A stretch of 64,000 bases of DNA, from NCBI RefSeq assembly GCF_005938385.1, contig NZ_VCRA01000006.1:394026-458025 (forward strand), written 5' to 3'. The position numbers were made by a program, and so were the translations under genes. This stretch comes from Paenibacillus mesophilus. GTDB taxonomy: Bacteria > Bacillota > Bacilli > Paenibacillales > NBRC-103111. Numbering within the stretch: the first letter of the stretch is position 1; every line of letters begins with the position of its first letter. The notes beneath the pieces were generated by a model. It made no database searches. It was not told where the DNA came from and saw only the letters and a program-made list of their open reading frames with translations. Below, one piece after another: positions 35,214 to 43,960 of this stretch.

Positions 35214-35645
35214 TCAAACGCGGAGATGGTCCGCTCTCCAATGAGTAATGGATTGCTTAATCTTATCGGGCTCCATCCCCGTCTCCGCAGCCTTGACGCA
35301 TAATGCGGGAAAAGACTCGTCATCCGCGAAACGAAGCGCAATGATTTGCCGCAAGCCGAGTCTGGAATCCAACGGTTTGCCGGTAAGGCGAAAGTGCCGA
35401 AAATTCTCCTCTTGGACGATGATGCGATCCTGCAATCGGGTGGCGAATTGCCGGACAAGCACGAACAGGATCGACACGCTTACGGAGCTGCCTACAAGCA
35501 AAAGGGAAGCGAAGCTATACTGCTCCTTAAACATGTGAACGATTGACGCGATTAACAGAATCAGCGCGATAGGCGCCAGGACAAAATGATACAACGGTGT
35601 GAGTTTGCGGTGATTGGCATAACTTTGCGGTTTGAGATCACTCAT
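35214..35645 (-). CDS. DUF6526-family membrane protein
   Basis: A 143-residue protein with two membrane helices (about 22-40 and 48-66), followed by a conserved cytoplasmic tail with EENFRHFRLTGKPLDSRLGL, LRQIIALRFADDESFP and a final ITHWRADHLRV. This matches the DUF6526 family, whose function is unknown. GGGAGG precedes the ATG. It is 16 bases downstream of the DinB gene on the same strand. Confidence 0.8.
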   Translation of the reverse strand: MSDLKPQSYANHRKLTPLYHFVLAPIALILLIASIVHMFKEQYSFASLLLVGSSVSVSILFVLVRQFATRLQDRIIVQEENFRHFRLTGKPLDSRLGLRQIIALRFADDESFPALCVKAAETGMEPDKIKQSITHWRADHLRV

Positions 35646-35661
35646 CTTTTTTTCCTCCCGA

Positions 35662-36186
35662 TTACTTGTTTAATAGGCCTAAATATTGCTTCCAAGGCCC
35701 GACATCCGCCCTGTACCTCTCGGCCATTACCCGTACGATTTGGGCCATGTGCGTTAAATCGTGAACGACCCACGTAGATAGCAGCTCCCTTGCTTTCACC
35801 GTACCGAACGCAGGGTGCGAACCCGTCAACTCAAGATGCGCTTCGGATTCGACGAGAGCCTTAAGCTTGGCAATATTTCGTGCTCTAATCGTTTTCAATT
35901 CGAGCAGCTTTTGCTCGATGGATCTTTCGGAGCTTTCATTTAAATGAGCGTATCGATCGAATGGGGGAAACGGCTTGCTTTCGCCTTCTTGAAGGAGAAA
36001 CTCCAATCTGGGTATCCAATTGTGCTTCTCTCCCTCGATGAGGTGGTCGATCACTTCAGCGACATTCCACGTTCCTTCGCCTTCATTGCATTGCAGCCAT
36101 CCGTCGGATAACCCGGATGCAAAAAGCTCCAGCGATTGCGGCGTACGTTCCAGAACCTCGATAGCTTCTTTCAGATTGAAGTTCAT
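35662..36186 (-). CDS. DinB-family protein
   Basis: A 174-residue four-helix-bundle protein. The metal-binding histidines are visible in [19 protein letters not shown] and [19 protein letters not shown], the HX3DX2H-type spacing of DinB/YfiT hydrolase- or transferase-like enzymes. Some family members are thiol transferases; the activity here is unknown. AAGGAGAGG precedes the ATG. The neighbouring DUF6526 gene is close enough for a two-gene operon. Confidence 0.88.
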   Translation of the reverse strand: MNFNLKEAIEVLERTPQSLELFASGLSDGWLQCNEGEGTWNVAEVIDHLIEGEKHNWIPRLEFLLQEGESKPFPPFDRYAHLNESSERSIEQKLLELKTIRARNIAKLKALVESEAHLELTGSHPAFGTVKARELLSTWVVHDLTHMAQIVRVMAERYRADVGPWKQYLGLLNK

Positions 36187-36412
36187 ATCGCCTCTCCTTT
36201 TCCAAGGTACGATTCTTACATAAACGATAATCTCTTAATTCCTTCTTCAATACACAAAACCTTCTCCTGTTGAAAAATAAAGTATGACCACATACTCTCT
36301 CCAAGTGCGGATAAATTAGCTTGACAGAGTCATTGATAGTAATTGATAATCTTCGATTATGGCAATAGGTTAGGAGGCAACACAAGCCATACGGAATTAG
36401 GAGGCGTTAAAG

Positions 36413-36949
36413 ATGAACATAACTATCAGAAAAGAATTATTTGATGATTATAAAATTACCGAAAAAGTCGTAAAGAGTGCATTTGCTAGTATGGAGTTCA
36501 GCGATAAAAAAGAACATGAATTGGTGTCTCGGATCAGAAATTCCGACGCATTCGTCCCCGAATTATCTTTGGTAGCCATTAATAATGATAAGAAAGATAT
36601 CATTGGGCATGTTCTTTTATCTAAAATACAAATTATCAATGACAATCAAAGTGCAGGATCACTTGCTCTTGCTCCGGTTTCTGTCTTACCGAATTACCAA
36701 AATAAAGGCATAGGAAAACTGTTAATTCTCGAAGCATTACAAAAAGCAAAAGAACTTGGATATGATTCTGTTGTTGTATTGGGGCATCCGGAATATTATC
36801 CGAAGTTTGGCTTCAAAAAAGCATCTTTATGGGGAATAAGAGCACCTTTTGAAATGCCAGAAGAAGCGTTTATGGCATTAGAGTTACGTGAAAGTACTCT
36901 TGATAATGTTTCAGGAGTTGTTGAATATCCAAGCGTTTTCTTTGAGTAG
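36413..36949 (+). CDS. GNAT-family N-acetyltransferase
   Basis: A 178-residue acetyltransferase. The acetyl-CoA motif is seen as LAPVSVLPNYQNKGIGKLLI, and the C-terminal GHPEYYPKFGFKKAS is typical of the YhbS-like group. GGAGG precedes the ATG. The gene is clearly AT-richer in third codon positions than its neighbours, which suggests recent transfer. Its stop codon is directly followed by a half-copy of the 100-bp palindromic element. The substrate is unknown. Confidence 0.9.
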   Translation: MNITIRKELFDDYKITEKVVKSAFASMEFSDKKEHELVSRIRNSDAFVPELSLVAINNDKKDIIGHVLLSKIQIINDNQSAGSLALAPVSVLPNYQNKGIGKLLILEALQKAKELGYDSVVVLGHPEYYPKFGFKKASLWGIRAPFEMPEEAFMALELRESTLDNVSGVVEYPSVFFE

Positions 36950-36965
36950 ATTCCTAAAGTTCCTT
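36950..36965. repeat. Possible half-copy of the 100-bp palindromic element
   Basis: ATTCCTAAAGTTCCTT directly after the GNAT stop codon equals the right arm of the element (ATTCCGTTAAAGTTCCTT) with two bases missing. It is short enough to be chance, but its place behind a stop codon matches the full copies. Confidence 0.35.
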
Positions 36966-37080
36966 CCTCATCATTATAAGCAATTATTTGGACAACAAGC
37001 TGTCACTCCCATCAGTCCCTGTATCTTTGACATCTGTTAACATTTCCCCCATGGAAAAACACGATTAATACACAGAAAGA

Positions 37081-37113
37081 AAAGCCCAAGCATTTTGTAC
37101 ACGCTTGAGCTTT
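37081..37113 (-). terminator. Terminator at the end of the AT-rich patch
   Basis: AAAGCCCAAGC and GCTTGAGCTTT pair with one central mismatch around an 11-base loop. On the minus strand the hairpin runs into TTTTCTTTCTG, so it ends transcription coming from the DUF4256 gene. It could also serve the GNAT gene on the plus strand. Confidence 0.6.
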
Positions 37114-37121
37114 GGCTCTAA

Positions 37122-37300
37122 TCACTGCGTTCTCACCAGCAGCACACAACACTCCACATGACTTGAGTGTTGGTTACTAAACTCGATGGCCGGGGCAAAA
37201 CCGTTGGCTTGTGGCGACCAGAAGATCATCTCGATAGCAAGGTGTCTGTAACGTCCTGAATCAGTCGCATGGATTCTTTTAAATTCGACATTTAGACCCT
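37122..37300 (-). pseudogene. Possible 3' remnant of an unidentified gene
   Basis: A minus-strand frame without its own start runs from inside the 3' end of the DUF4256 gene to a TGA at 37122-37124. It includes EFKRIHATDSGRYRHLAIEM and ends SNQHSSHVECCVLLVRTQ. The ending loosely recalls the HVE-type C-terminus of RNA methyltransferases. A terminator follows it closely. It may be a decayed gene end or chance; the rest of the 36966-37291 gap holds nothing recognisable. Confidence 0.3.
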
Positions 37301-37858
37301 TAGCGAGCCACGGAACCCTCTGGCGCCGTAGTAAGAATCCGCACCATTATGATATACGAAGACATTTCCGTAGCGGAAATCAGCAAATATGGCACCGCCG
37401 AGCTTTCTAATCTCAGAAGGTGTTTTCAACCAGCTTGATGTTTTCGTATCGAAATTCCCAAGTTTCTGCAGCTCCCGATATTGTTCTTCCGTTAAAAGCT
37501 CAATGCCCATGATAGCCGCCAAATCAATAGCGCTATTTTCCGGTTTATGTGCTTTCCTAGACTCCAACGCTTCACGGTCATAACAAATACTTCTGCGACC
37601 TTTAGGACTTTCCGCTGAACAATCATAAAAAATGAATTCGCCCGTCTTAGTATCACGACCAACAACATCCGGTTCTCCACCGGTTATTTCCATTTCATGG
37701 AGTGACCACAATTTTTCAGCATTAGCTTCCAGCTTTTCTTGTACTATATCCCATTCAAGACCTTTATGGCGGTTCATGTTTTTCTCAAAACGGGCTTTCA
37801 ATGCTCTGAGTAGTTGTTCCCGTTGTTCTGGTGACAACTGCCTTTTTGTATTTGTCAT
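37292..37858 (-). CDS. DUF4256 protein
   Basis: A 188-residue soluble protein of the DUF4256 family. Its typical motifs are LEANAEKLWSLHEMEITGGE, EPDVVGRDTKTGEFIFYDCS, EESPKGRRSICYD-type residues and a final NVFVYHNGADSYYGARGFRG. GGAGG precedes the ATG. Like the GNAT gene it is AT-richer than the surrounding chromosome. The family's function is unknown. Confidence 0.88.
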   Translation of the reverse strand: MTNTKRQLSPEQREQLLRALKARFEKNMNRHKGLEWDIVQEKLEANAEKLWSLHEMEITGGEPDVVGRDTKTGEFIFYDCSAESPKGRRSICYDREALESRKAHKPENSAIDLAAIMGIELLTEEQYRELQKLGNFDTKTSSWLKTPSEIRKLGGAIFADFRYGNVFVYHNGADSYYGARGFRGSLRV

Positions 37859-37925
37859 ATGGAACCTCCAAATGAAATTTCCAAAAACTTCAAGTTATGT
37901 CCATAGCTCGATCGCCACACCTTTT

Positions 37926-39434
37926 CTATTCTTTTCGAACCATCCATATGACCGATTCCACATGAGCCGTCCAAGGAAACATATCCACCGGCTGCACCTC
38001 CACGGTGCGGAAACCCCCGTCCTCTAGCACGCGAAGGTCTCGAGCGAGCGTGGACGGGTTGCACGAGACGTAGACGACGCGCTGCGGGCGCATGGTGACG
38101 ATCGTGTCAAGCAGGGCGGCGTCACAGCCGCTGCGCGGCGGGTCGACGACGATTACGTCGGGGCGGATCCCCTGCTCCCGCCAAGCGGGAATGACCTCTT
38201 CCGCTTTACCCGCCTCGAACTCGGCATTGGCGATGCCGTTCAGCTCGGCGTTGCGTCGGGCGTCCTGTACCGCTTCGGGTACGATCTCTACGCCGTACAC
38301 CCGCTTGGCCCGCTGGGCGAGGAACAGCGAGATCGTCCCGACGCCGCAGTAGGCGTCGATGACCGTTTCGCTCCCGGTCAAGCCGGCGTATTCCAAAGCT
38401 TTGCCGTACAGCGCTTCGGTCTGCACCGGGTTCACCTGATAGAACGAGTGCGCGGAGATGGCAAAACGGACGTCGCCGATCGCATCATAGATACGGTCCC
38501 GCCCCCACAGCACCGACGTATGAGGCCCCATGACCGTTCCGGCAGGTCCGGCGTTCACGTTATGGCAAATGCTAGCAATGCCGGGCACGGCTTCGACGAT
38601 CCGCTCCGCCAACCGCTGCGCTTCCGGCAGTTCCTCCTTATCGGAGACCAGCACGACCATCGTCTCTCCGGTACGAAAGCCCGATTTCACGATGACGTGA
38701 CGCAGCCCGCTCCGCCGCTTCTCCTCGTCGTATGCCGGTATGCCCAGCTCGTAAGCCATCTTCTTAACGGCGCTAACGATATCGTCGGCCGCCTCGGTCC
38801 GGATCAGACAGCGGTCGGCGTCGACGATCCTGTGGCTGCCCGTCGCATAGAAGCCGCCTGCCAAGCCGCCTGCCAAGCCGCCCTCCCGCTCCCCGATCGG
38901 TACCTGCACTTTGTTGCGGTAACGCCAAGGGTCGGTCATCCCGATCGTCGGGTGAACGACAACGCCGCCCGGTTCCCCGTCGGCATCGATGTTCGCAACC
39001 CGGAGCTTGGCGATCCGCTCCAGATTGTCGACTACCATCTGCCGCTTCAGCCGAAGCTGCCCTTCGTATCCGAGATGCTGGAGCTGGCAGCCCCCGCATT
39101 CGTCATATACCGGGCAAGGCGGCTCCACGCGGTCCGGACTCGCTTCCAGCACCTTCAGCAGCCGGGCAAAGCCATACTGCTTCTTGAGGCCGGTAACCTG
39201 AGCGCTAACCTTCTCTCCCGGCAGCGCTCCATGAATAAAAAGGGTAAAGCCGTTCACACGGCCCACCCCTTCTCCAGTATGACCGATACCCACAATATCG
39301 GCGATAACTTGCTCCTGAAGCGACACCGGTTCCGCTGCCGTCCCGGCAGGACGGTCTTCCGCACGGCTGCGGCCGTTCGGTGCTCCGTTCCGTTTCGTTC
39401 GGCCGTTGCGGCCATGTCGGTTTGCCACGATCAT
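37926..39434 (-). CDS. rlmD: 23S rRNA (uracil-C5)-methyltransferase, RlmD/RlmCD type
   Basis: A 502-residue SAM-dependent enzyme that forms 5-methyluridine in 23S rRNA. It has an N-terminal TRAM RNA-binding domain (about 45-100), the iron-sulfur cluster cysteines CPVYDECGGCQLQHLGYE near residue 105, the SAM site DAYCGVGTISLFLA near 340, and the catalytic region VVDPPRSGCDAALLD and VYVSCNPSTLARDL with the nucleophilic Cys. The first 40 residues are basic and variable. CGGAGTGT precedes the ATG. It is 53 bases downstream of dgkB, the same order as in B. subtilis. Confidence 0.95.
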   Translation of the reverse strand: MIVANRHGRNGRTKRNGAPNGRSRAEDRPAGTAAEPVSLQEQVIADIVGIGHTGEGVGRVNGFTLFIHGALPGEKVSAQVTGLKKQYGFARLLKVLEASPDRVEPPCPVYDECGGCQLQHLGYEGQLRLKRQMVVDNLERIAKLRVANIDADGEPGGVVVHPTIGMTDPWRYRNKVQVPIGEREGGLAGGLAGGFYATGSHRIVDADRCLIRTEAADDIVSAVKKMAYELGIPAYDEEKRRSGLRHVIVKSGFRTGETMVVLVSDKEELPEAQRLAERIVEAVPGIASICHNVNAGPAGTVMGPHTSVLWGRDRIYDAIGDVRFAISAHSFYQVNPVQTEALYGKALEYAGLTGSETVIDAYCGVGTISLFLAQRAKRVYGVEIVPEAVQDARRNAELNGIANAEFEAGKAEEVIPAWREQGIRPDVIVVDPPRSGCDAALLDTIVTMRPQRVVYVSCNPSTLARDLRVLEDGGFRTVEVQPVDMFPWTAHVESVIWMVRKE

Positions 39435-39487
39435 ACACTCCGTTGCCGGTACTATTACGTGTCCTAACGCTTTTACGTAATAGTTCC

Positions 39488-40396
39488 TTATTTATAAGTT
39501 GAAGTTCCCGACTCGTCCACGAATATTTGCAGATGATCCGGCAGTACGGAAATCGTACACGGCAGCGTGCCGCCGAACTCTCCGTCCAGATTGAGCTGCA
39601 CGTAATCGGGCGAAGTCACCTGAATGCTCTGCGTCTTGAAATGAATCACATGCGGGTCGTTCATATGCTCGCCGCGCAGCGCTGCCGATACGATGCGGAT
39701 AAATTCCGGCAAATTGCACTTGCGCAGTATGAATACGTCGAGCAGACCGTCGCTTAGGCTCGCATCCGGCGCAAGCTTCTCGAAGCCGCCTACCGAATTG
39801 CTGTTGCATATAAGGAACATCATGACTTCTTCTTGGACGTACATTTCCTTCGAGCGGAAGCACAGCTCGATCGGTCTGAGCCGCGGAAGCTTCTCCAGCC
39901 CTTTCATGTAATAGGCCAGCTGTCCGATCATCGTCTTCAGCTTGCTCGGCACCTCATACGTCAGCTCGGTCATCGACCCGCCTCCGGCGATATTGATGAA
40001 GTATCGCTGATTCACCTTGCCGACGTCGATGACTCGCGTATGCTGCTGCAGGATAAGATCGACCGCAAACTCCCAATGCTTCGGAATGCCGAGAGCCCTG
40101 GCAAAATCGTTCGTCGTCCCGACCGGCAAAATGCCGAGCGGAGGCCGGTTTTTCTGCTCGGCCATGCCATTGATCACTTCATATAGCGTACCGTCTCCGC
40201 CTGCCGCTATGATCACGTCGAATCCTCGCTCCACCGCCTCGGCGGCCGCAACCGTGGCGTCCCCTTCTCCGATCGTGGCATGCGTCGACGTCTCCAGCCC
40301 GCCTCGTTCCAATCGCTGCAAAATTTCCGGCAGCCTCCGCTTCATTTCCTCCCGACCGGATGTCGGGTTGTAGATCAATCGGGCACGCTTCGCCAT
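39488..40396 (-). CDS. dgkB: Diacylglycerol kinase (soluble, DgkB/YegS type)
   Basis: A 302-residue soluble lipid kinase that returns diacylglycerol to phosphatidic acid, needed when lipoteichoic acid synthesis releases diacylglycerol. ARLIYNPTSGREEMKRRL starts the catalytic domain, and IIAAGGDGTLYEVINGMAEQ is the nucleotide-binding GGDGT motif near residue 67. GILPVGTTNDFARALGIP follows, and VQLNLDGEFGG is near the C-terminus. It is adjacent to rlmD as in B. subtilis. Confidence 0.93.
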   Translation of the reverse strand: MAKRARLIYNPTSGREEMKRRLPEILQRLERGGLETSTHATIGEGDATVAAAEAVERGFDVIIAAGGDGTLYEVINGMAEQKNRPPLGILPVGTTNDFARALGIPKHWEFAVDLILQQHTRVIDVGKVNQRYFINIAGGGSMTELTYEVPSKLKTMIGQLAYYMKGLEKLPRLRPIELCFRSKEMYVQEEVMMFLICNSNSVGGFEKLAPDASLSDGLLDVFILRKCNLPEFIRIVSAALRGEHMNDPHVIHFKTQSIQVTSPDYVQLNLDGEFGGTLPCTISVLPDHLQIFVDESGTSTYK

Positions 40397-40426
40397 CGAC
40401 CCATTCCCCCATCTAGGAATCTTTCG

Positions 40427-41212
40427 TTATGTAACGATCCGCGCCAGCGCCTCCGCCACGATCCACTCCATCCATCGGGATACCGACGGGTGCGGCAAAA
40501 GCGCTTTTCCATTATATTTATAGTCGAATCCGTTCAATCTGTCCGGAATCACCGTATTCGTAAAATAACCCGAGCTTAAAAATAGCGGAGCGACGATAAT
40601 GTCGCAGTCCTGCGTCCCTTCACGCCAAGCTTGCATCGCATCCCGCGTCTCGTCCGGCAGCAGCAGCGCCGTTCGGACCTCTCTATACCCACCAAGCTCC
40701 TGCAGCCTTTGCGCTACATGGCCCATGCCGGTCTTCCATCTGGCGTAAAAATCCGGCAGCTCGCTCCCATGGCCGATGACCAGCACGCGTTCCTTCTCGG
40801 GTCGTTCCGTTATACCGCTCAAATGGTCCATCACAATATCCGCCACGATTGGATCATCGTCCAACGGAGAACATACATGCACATCGGCATTACGGCGAAA
40901 CGGCACCATATCCGTATCGAACGAAGGCTCCGGCAAGTCGCCGAGCGCGTACCGGATTTCATCGACATGCGTGCTTCCGTTCGATACGAACAGCGGAACG
41001 ACTACGAGATCGGTAACGCCCAATGCCTCGAGCTCGTCGATTCCGTCCTGGATCAGCCGCCCTTCGACAATTTCCAGAAACGATGAAACGACGGGAACGA
41101 CCCCCGCTTCGATTTCGGGCAAACGGACATCCGCAACCGCCTCATCAATGAGACGCACCCATTCCGGGCTGCGCGAGCCGTGACTGATTACAAGAACGCC
41201 TGCCTTGCTCAT
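40427..41212 (-). CDS. CbiX/SirB-like chelatase-family protein (two-domain)
   Basis: A 261-residue protein with two CbiX-type halves. The first has VLVISHGSRSPEW and LVVVPLFVSNGSTHVDEI, the second VLVIGHGSELPDFY and IIVAPLFLSSGYFTNTVI. The histidines are those that bind metal or substrate in sirohydrochlorin chelatases, which insert cobalt, nickel or iron. No siroheme or cobalamin gene is nearby, so the metal and substrate stay open. The ATG at 41212 has GAGGTG upstream; the frame to 41593 is only an overlap with yerC's region. Confidence 0.85.
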   Translation of the reverse strand: MSKAGVLVISHGSRSPEWVRLIDEAVADVRLPEIEAGVVPVVSSFLEIVEGRLIQDGIDELEALGVTDLVVVPLFVSNGSTHVDEIRYALGDLPEPSFDTDMVPFRRNADVHVCSPLDDDPIVADIVMDHLSGITERPEKERVLVIGHGSELPDFYARWKTGMGHVAQRLQELGGYREVRTALLLPDETRDAMQAWREGTQDCDIIVAPLFLSSGYFTNTVIPDRLNGFDYKYNGKALLPHPSVSRWMEWIVAEALARIVT

Positions 41213-41309
41213 CCGCCAAAACACCTCTTCCGCCGACTCTCTACTCATGCTATCGAAACGTTGCGCGAAAGTCAATTCGACGGCCCGGGGTGCCCTCGCA
41301 AACGGCGAA

Positions 41310-41334
41310 CCCCCGCTCCTGAAAGAAGCGGGGG
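41310..41334. terminator. GC-rich hairpin after yerC
   Basis: CCCCCGCT (41310-41317) and AGCGGGGG (41327-41334) form a stem with a nine-base loop but no U-tract, so termination efficiency is doubtful. Confidence 0.4.
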
Positions 41335-41379
41335 AATGGATACGCTCGCGGACCCTTGCCGGGGCCGGACTTTCAACTA

Positions 41380-41670
41380 TTAGCGGCCGAGCCGCTCCAG
41401 CGCCATTTTGTAGCCGTCGTTGCCGTAATTCAAACACCGCTTGACGCGGGAAATGGTCGCCGTGCTGGCCCCCGTCTCGGCTTCGATCTGATTGTACGTG
41501 CTTCCTTTGCCAAGCATGCGGGCTACCTCCAGCCGCTGCGACAGCGATTGAATCTCGTTCACCGTACAAAGGTCGTCGAAAAAAATATAGCACTCTTCCA
41601 CCGTCTTCAACGTCAAAACCGCCTCGAACAACTGGTCGATCGTTTTATCATTCAGCTTCTTCAACTGCAC
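41380..41670 (-). CDS. yerC: YerC/YecD-family TrpR-like protein
   Basis: A 96-residue helical DNA-binding protein of the TrpR-like YerC family. Typical motifs are LFEAVLTLKTVEECYIFFDD, LCTVNEIQSLSQRLEVARML and the helix-turn-helix TYNQIEAETGASTATISRVK. It starts with GTG at 41670. Targets are not known from sequence. In B. subtilis yerC lies near dgkB and rlmCD, and the same neighbourhood is seen here. Confidence 0.9.
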   Translation of the reverse strand: MQLKKLNDKTIDQLFEAVLTLKTVEECYIFFDDLCTVNEIQSLSQRLEVARMLGKGSTYNQIEAETGASTATISRVKRCLNYGNDGYKMALERLGR

Positions 41671-41951
41671 TTTCGCTCAGCCCCTATTTCTTGTCTTACT
41701 TACCTGTTTCGACATAAACGCCGCCATTCCTTCCTTTACGATTGTGAAACGTTAAAATTTTTATACGTCACCGGACTAAAGGTAGCACGCATCGGCAAAA
41801 AAAAGGGCCTCCTCAATCGGCCATTTTGCGGCGGAAACGGGCCATCCCCCGAACTGGACGCGATAACCCGGGCATCCGTCCAATCCAACCATTCGCCTAC
41901 CACATACAGTATACAAACGGAACGAATCCAAGAAGAAGGAATGTGAACCGA

Positions 41952-42464
41952 GTGAATCCACATCAATGGCCAGTCTGGCACGACCAACGGAACCATCGGA
42001 GCGGGCGGGATTACCGGAGCTTCGGCCCTTACCCTGGGCAGGGCGCCGGCGGATTTCCGACGGAGAGTTCTTGGCTCGCCCCCCAGCAGTTCGGACAGCA
42101 GCTGCCGGCTGCTCCGGCTGCGTCCTCCGCGGGAGGCGGAGGCGGGCTTCTCGGGAGCTTCAACCTGAAAGATATTAAAGCGGTAGTCGATCGGTTGGGC
42201 GGAATCGAAGGCATCATCTCGACCGTAGGCAAAGTGCAGAAAATCGTCAGCAACATTCAGCAGATGCAGCCGATGATCAAGCTGCTCATGAACATGCTGC
42301 CGGGCAAATCGTCGGACGCCGATGCGGACGATTCGGATTGGAAACGGCCGCGCCGCCGCAAACGCCGCCGCATAGGCCGCAAAGGCCGCAAGGGCAGGAA
42401 GAAAGCATACACGCGCTCTACGATATACGTATACAATGCCCGGCGTCAGAGTCCGTACCGTTAA
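41952..42464 (+). CDS. Hypothetical protein with very basic, Tyr-containing C-terminal tail
   Basis: A 170-residue protein, not firmly recognised. The N-terminal third is low-complexity (HQWPVWHDQRNHR, PYPGQGAGGFP, PAAPAASSAGGGGGLL). The middle is a short amphipathic helix region (SFNLKDIKAVVDRLGGIEGI, then VGKVQKIVSNIQQM). The tail is rich in Lys/Arg (KRPRRRKRRRIGRKGRKGRK) and ends in TIYVYNARRQSPYR. The layout recalls YqfQ/VrrA-type spore-associated proteins, but this is only a resemblance. A GTG start at 41952 with AAGGAAT upstream is chosen. A terminator follows. Confidence 0.55.
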   Translation: MNPHQWPVWHDQRNHRSGRDYRSFGPYPGQGAGGFPTESSWLAPQQFGQQLPAAPAASSAGGGGGLLGSFNLKDIKAVVDRLGGIEGIISTVGKVQKIVSNIQQMQPMIKLLMNMLPGKSSDADADDSDWKRPRRRKRRRIGRKGRKGRKKAYTRSTIYVYNARRQSPYR

Positions 42465-42483
42465 GCGGCTGCGGCCTCATGGA

Positions 42484-42535
42484 ACAGCCCGCCCTCTATC
42501 CGTCCGACGGATGAGCGGCGGGCTGCTGTCTTGCT
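42484..42535 (+). terminator. Terminator of the basic-tail protein gene
   Basis: CAGCCCGCC (42485-42493) and GGCGGGCTG (42517-42525) enclose a perfect inner stem, ATCCGT-CCG-ACGGAT. The hairpin is followed by CTGTCTTGCTTTTG on the plus strand. Confidence 0.7.
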
Positions 42536-42565
42536 TTTGCCCGGTCGTACTAATGATACTTTTTA

Positions 42566-43849
42566 TTAAACCCAGCCTCTCAACCGGCTCGCTTCCGCAT
42601 ATTTTTGCACGCCGACCATATAAGCGGCTAGCCGCGGAGTAATGCTGCGGCTTTTGGCCAAGCTTAACACTTTTTGCACCGCTTCGATCATTTTGCTCTC
42701 GAGCTTGCGGTTGACTTCTTCTTCCGTCCAGTAATAGCCCTGATTGTTCTGCACCCATTCGAAGTACGAGACGGTAACGCCGCCGGCATTGGCCAGCACG
42801 TCCGGCACGACGAGAACTCCGCGCTCGTGCAGCCTCTCGGACGCTTCGAGCGTAGTCGGTCCGTTAGCTGCTTCCACGACCAGCTTCGCCTGGATCTGAT
42901 CGACATTGTCCATCGTGATCTGGTTCTCGAGCGCGGCCGGGACGAGCACGTCGCACGGCTGGACGAGATATTCGGCCGTCGTCAACCGTTTGCTGAACAA
43001 GTTCGTTACGCTGCCGAACGAATCGCGCCGGTCGAGCAAATACGCCACGTCAAGTCCTTTCTCGTCGTAAATGCCGCCGTGTACGTCGCTTATGCCGACG
43101 ATAATCGCTCCCCATTGATCGAGGATTTCCGCCAGATGGCTGCCTACGTTGCCGAAGCCTTGGATGCACACCTTCAGCCCTTTGAGCGCCAAGCCTTGCT
43201 GCGCCGCGGCTTCGCGGATCGAGATCGCCACCCCGAGCGAGGTCGCCTTCTCCCGTCCTTGCGATCCTCCAATGACAAGCGGTTTGCCGGTAATGAAGCC
43301 GGGAGAGTCGTACTCGCGGATCCGGCTGTACTCGTCGAGCATCCAAGCCATAATTTGCGCATTCGTATATACATCGGGTGCCGGTATATCTTTGTTCGGG
43401 CCGACAATTTGGCTGATGGCGCGCACATAACCGCGGGCGAGCCGTTCCACTTCGCCGAGCGACATCGTACGCGGATCGCAGATGATGCCGCCTTTGCCGC
43501 CGCCGTAAGGCAGATCGAAAATACCGCATTTGAGCGTCATCCAAAGCGAGAGCGCCGACACTTCTTCCGCCGTTACGCTCGGATGGAACCGGATACCGCC
43601 CTTGGTCGGACCTACGGCGTCGGTATGCTGGGCGCGGTAGCCTGTAAACACTTTTACTTGGCCGTCATCCATCCTTACCGGGATGCGTACCGTTAGGAGC
43701 CTAAGCGGCTCTTTCAGCAATTCGAAGTAGCTTTCGCCAAAGCCCAATCGTTCGAGCGCTTCATGTATAACCTTTTGGGTTGAGACCAGTACCCCCTCGC
43801 TAAGCGGCGGCGTACCCGCCCCCATCAAAATCCGTTTGTTTCCGCTCAT
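42566..43849 (-). CDS. gdhA: NAD(P)-dependent glutamate dehydrogenase
   Basis: A 427-residue hexameric-type enzyme that interconverts glutamate and 2-oxoglutarate plus ammonia. TGYRAQHTDAVGPTKGGIRF leads to the catalytic region LPYGGGKGGIICDPR, and PAPDVYTNAQIMAWMLDEY follows. The Rossmann domain has CIQGFGNVGSHLAEIL near residue 220. The length matches RocG/GudB of Bacillus, which are NAD-specific and act in the catabolic direction; the direction here is inferred. The ATG at 43849 (MSGNKRIL) is chosen with GGGTGA upstream; longer starts add residues not typical of the family. Confidence 0.94.
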   Translation of the reverse strand: MSGNKRILMGAGTPPLSEGVLVSTQKVIHEALERLGFGESYFELLKEPLRLLTVRIPVRMDDGQVKVFTGYRAQHTDAVGPTKGGIRFHPSVTAEEVSALSLWMTLKCGIFDLPYGGGKGGIICDPRTMSLGEVERLARGYVRAISQIVGPNKDIPAPDVYTNAQIMAWMLDEYSRIREYDSPGFITGKPLVIGGSQGREKATSLGVAISIREAAAQQGLALKGLKVCIQGFGNVGSHLAEILDQWGAIIVGISDVHGGIYDEKGLDVAYLLDRRDSFGSVTNLFSKRLTTAEYLVQPCDVLVPAALENQITMDNVDQIQAKLVVEAANGPTTLEASERLHERGVLVVPDVLANAGGVTVSYFEWVQNNQGYYWTEEEVNRKLESKMIEAVQKVLSLAKSRSITPRLAAYMVGVQKYAEASRLRGWV

Positions 43850-43960
43850 CTGCTTCACCCGTTTTCCCATATATTGTATCAAGAGCTGTATTAATAATTG
43901 TTCTATTCCAGTTAACGATATGTGACACGGCATGTCAAGCAGCAAAAAAGTCCTTTAAGT

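Noticed and set aside
41826..41951. Upstream extension of the basic-tail protein
   Set aside because: No ribosome binding site and improbable composition. The GTG at 41952 follows AAGGAAT.
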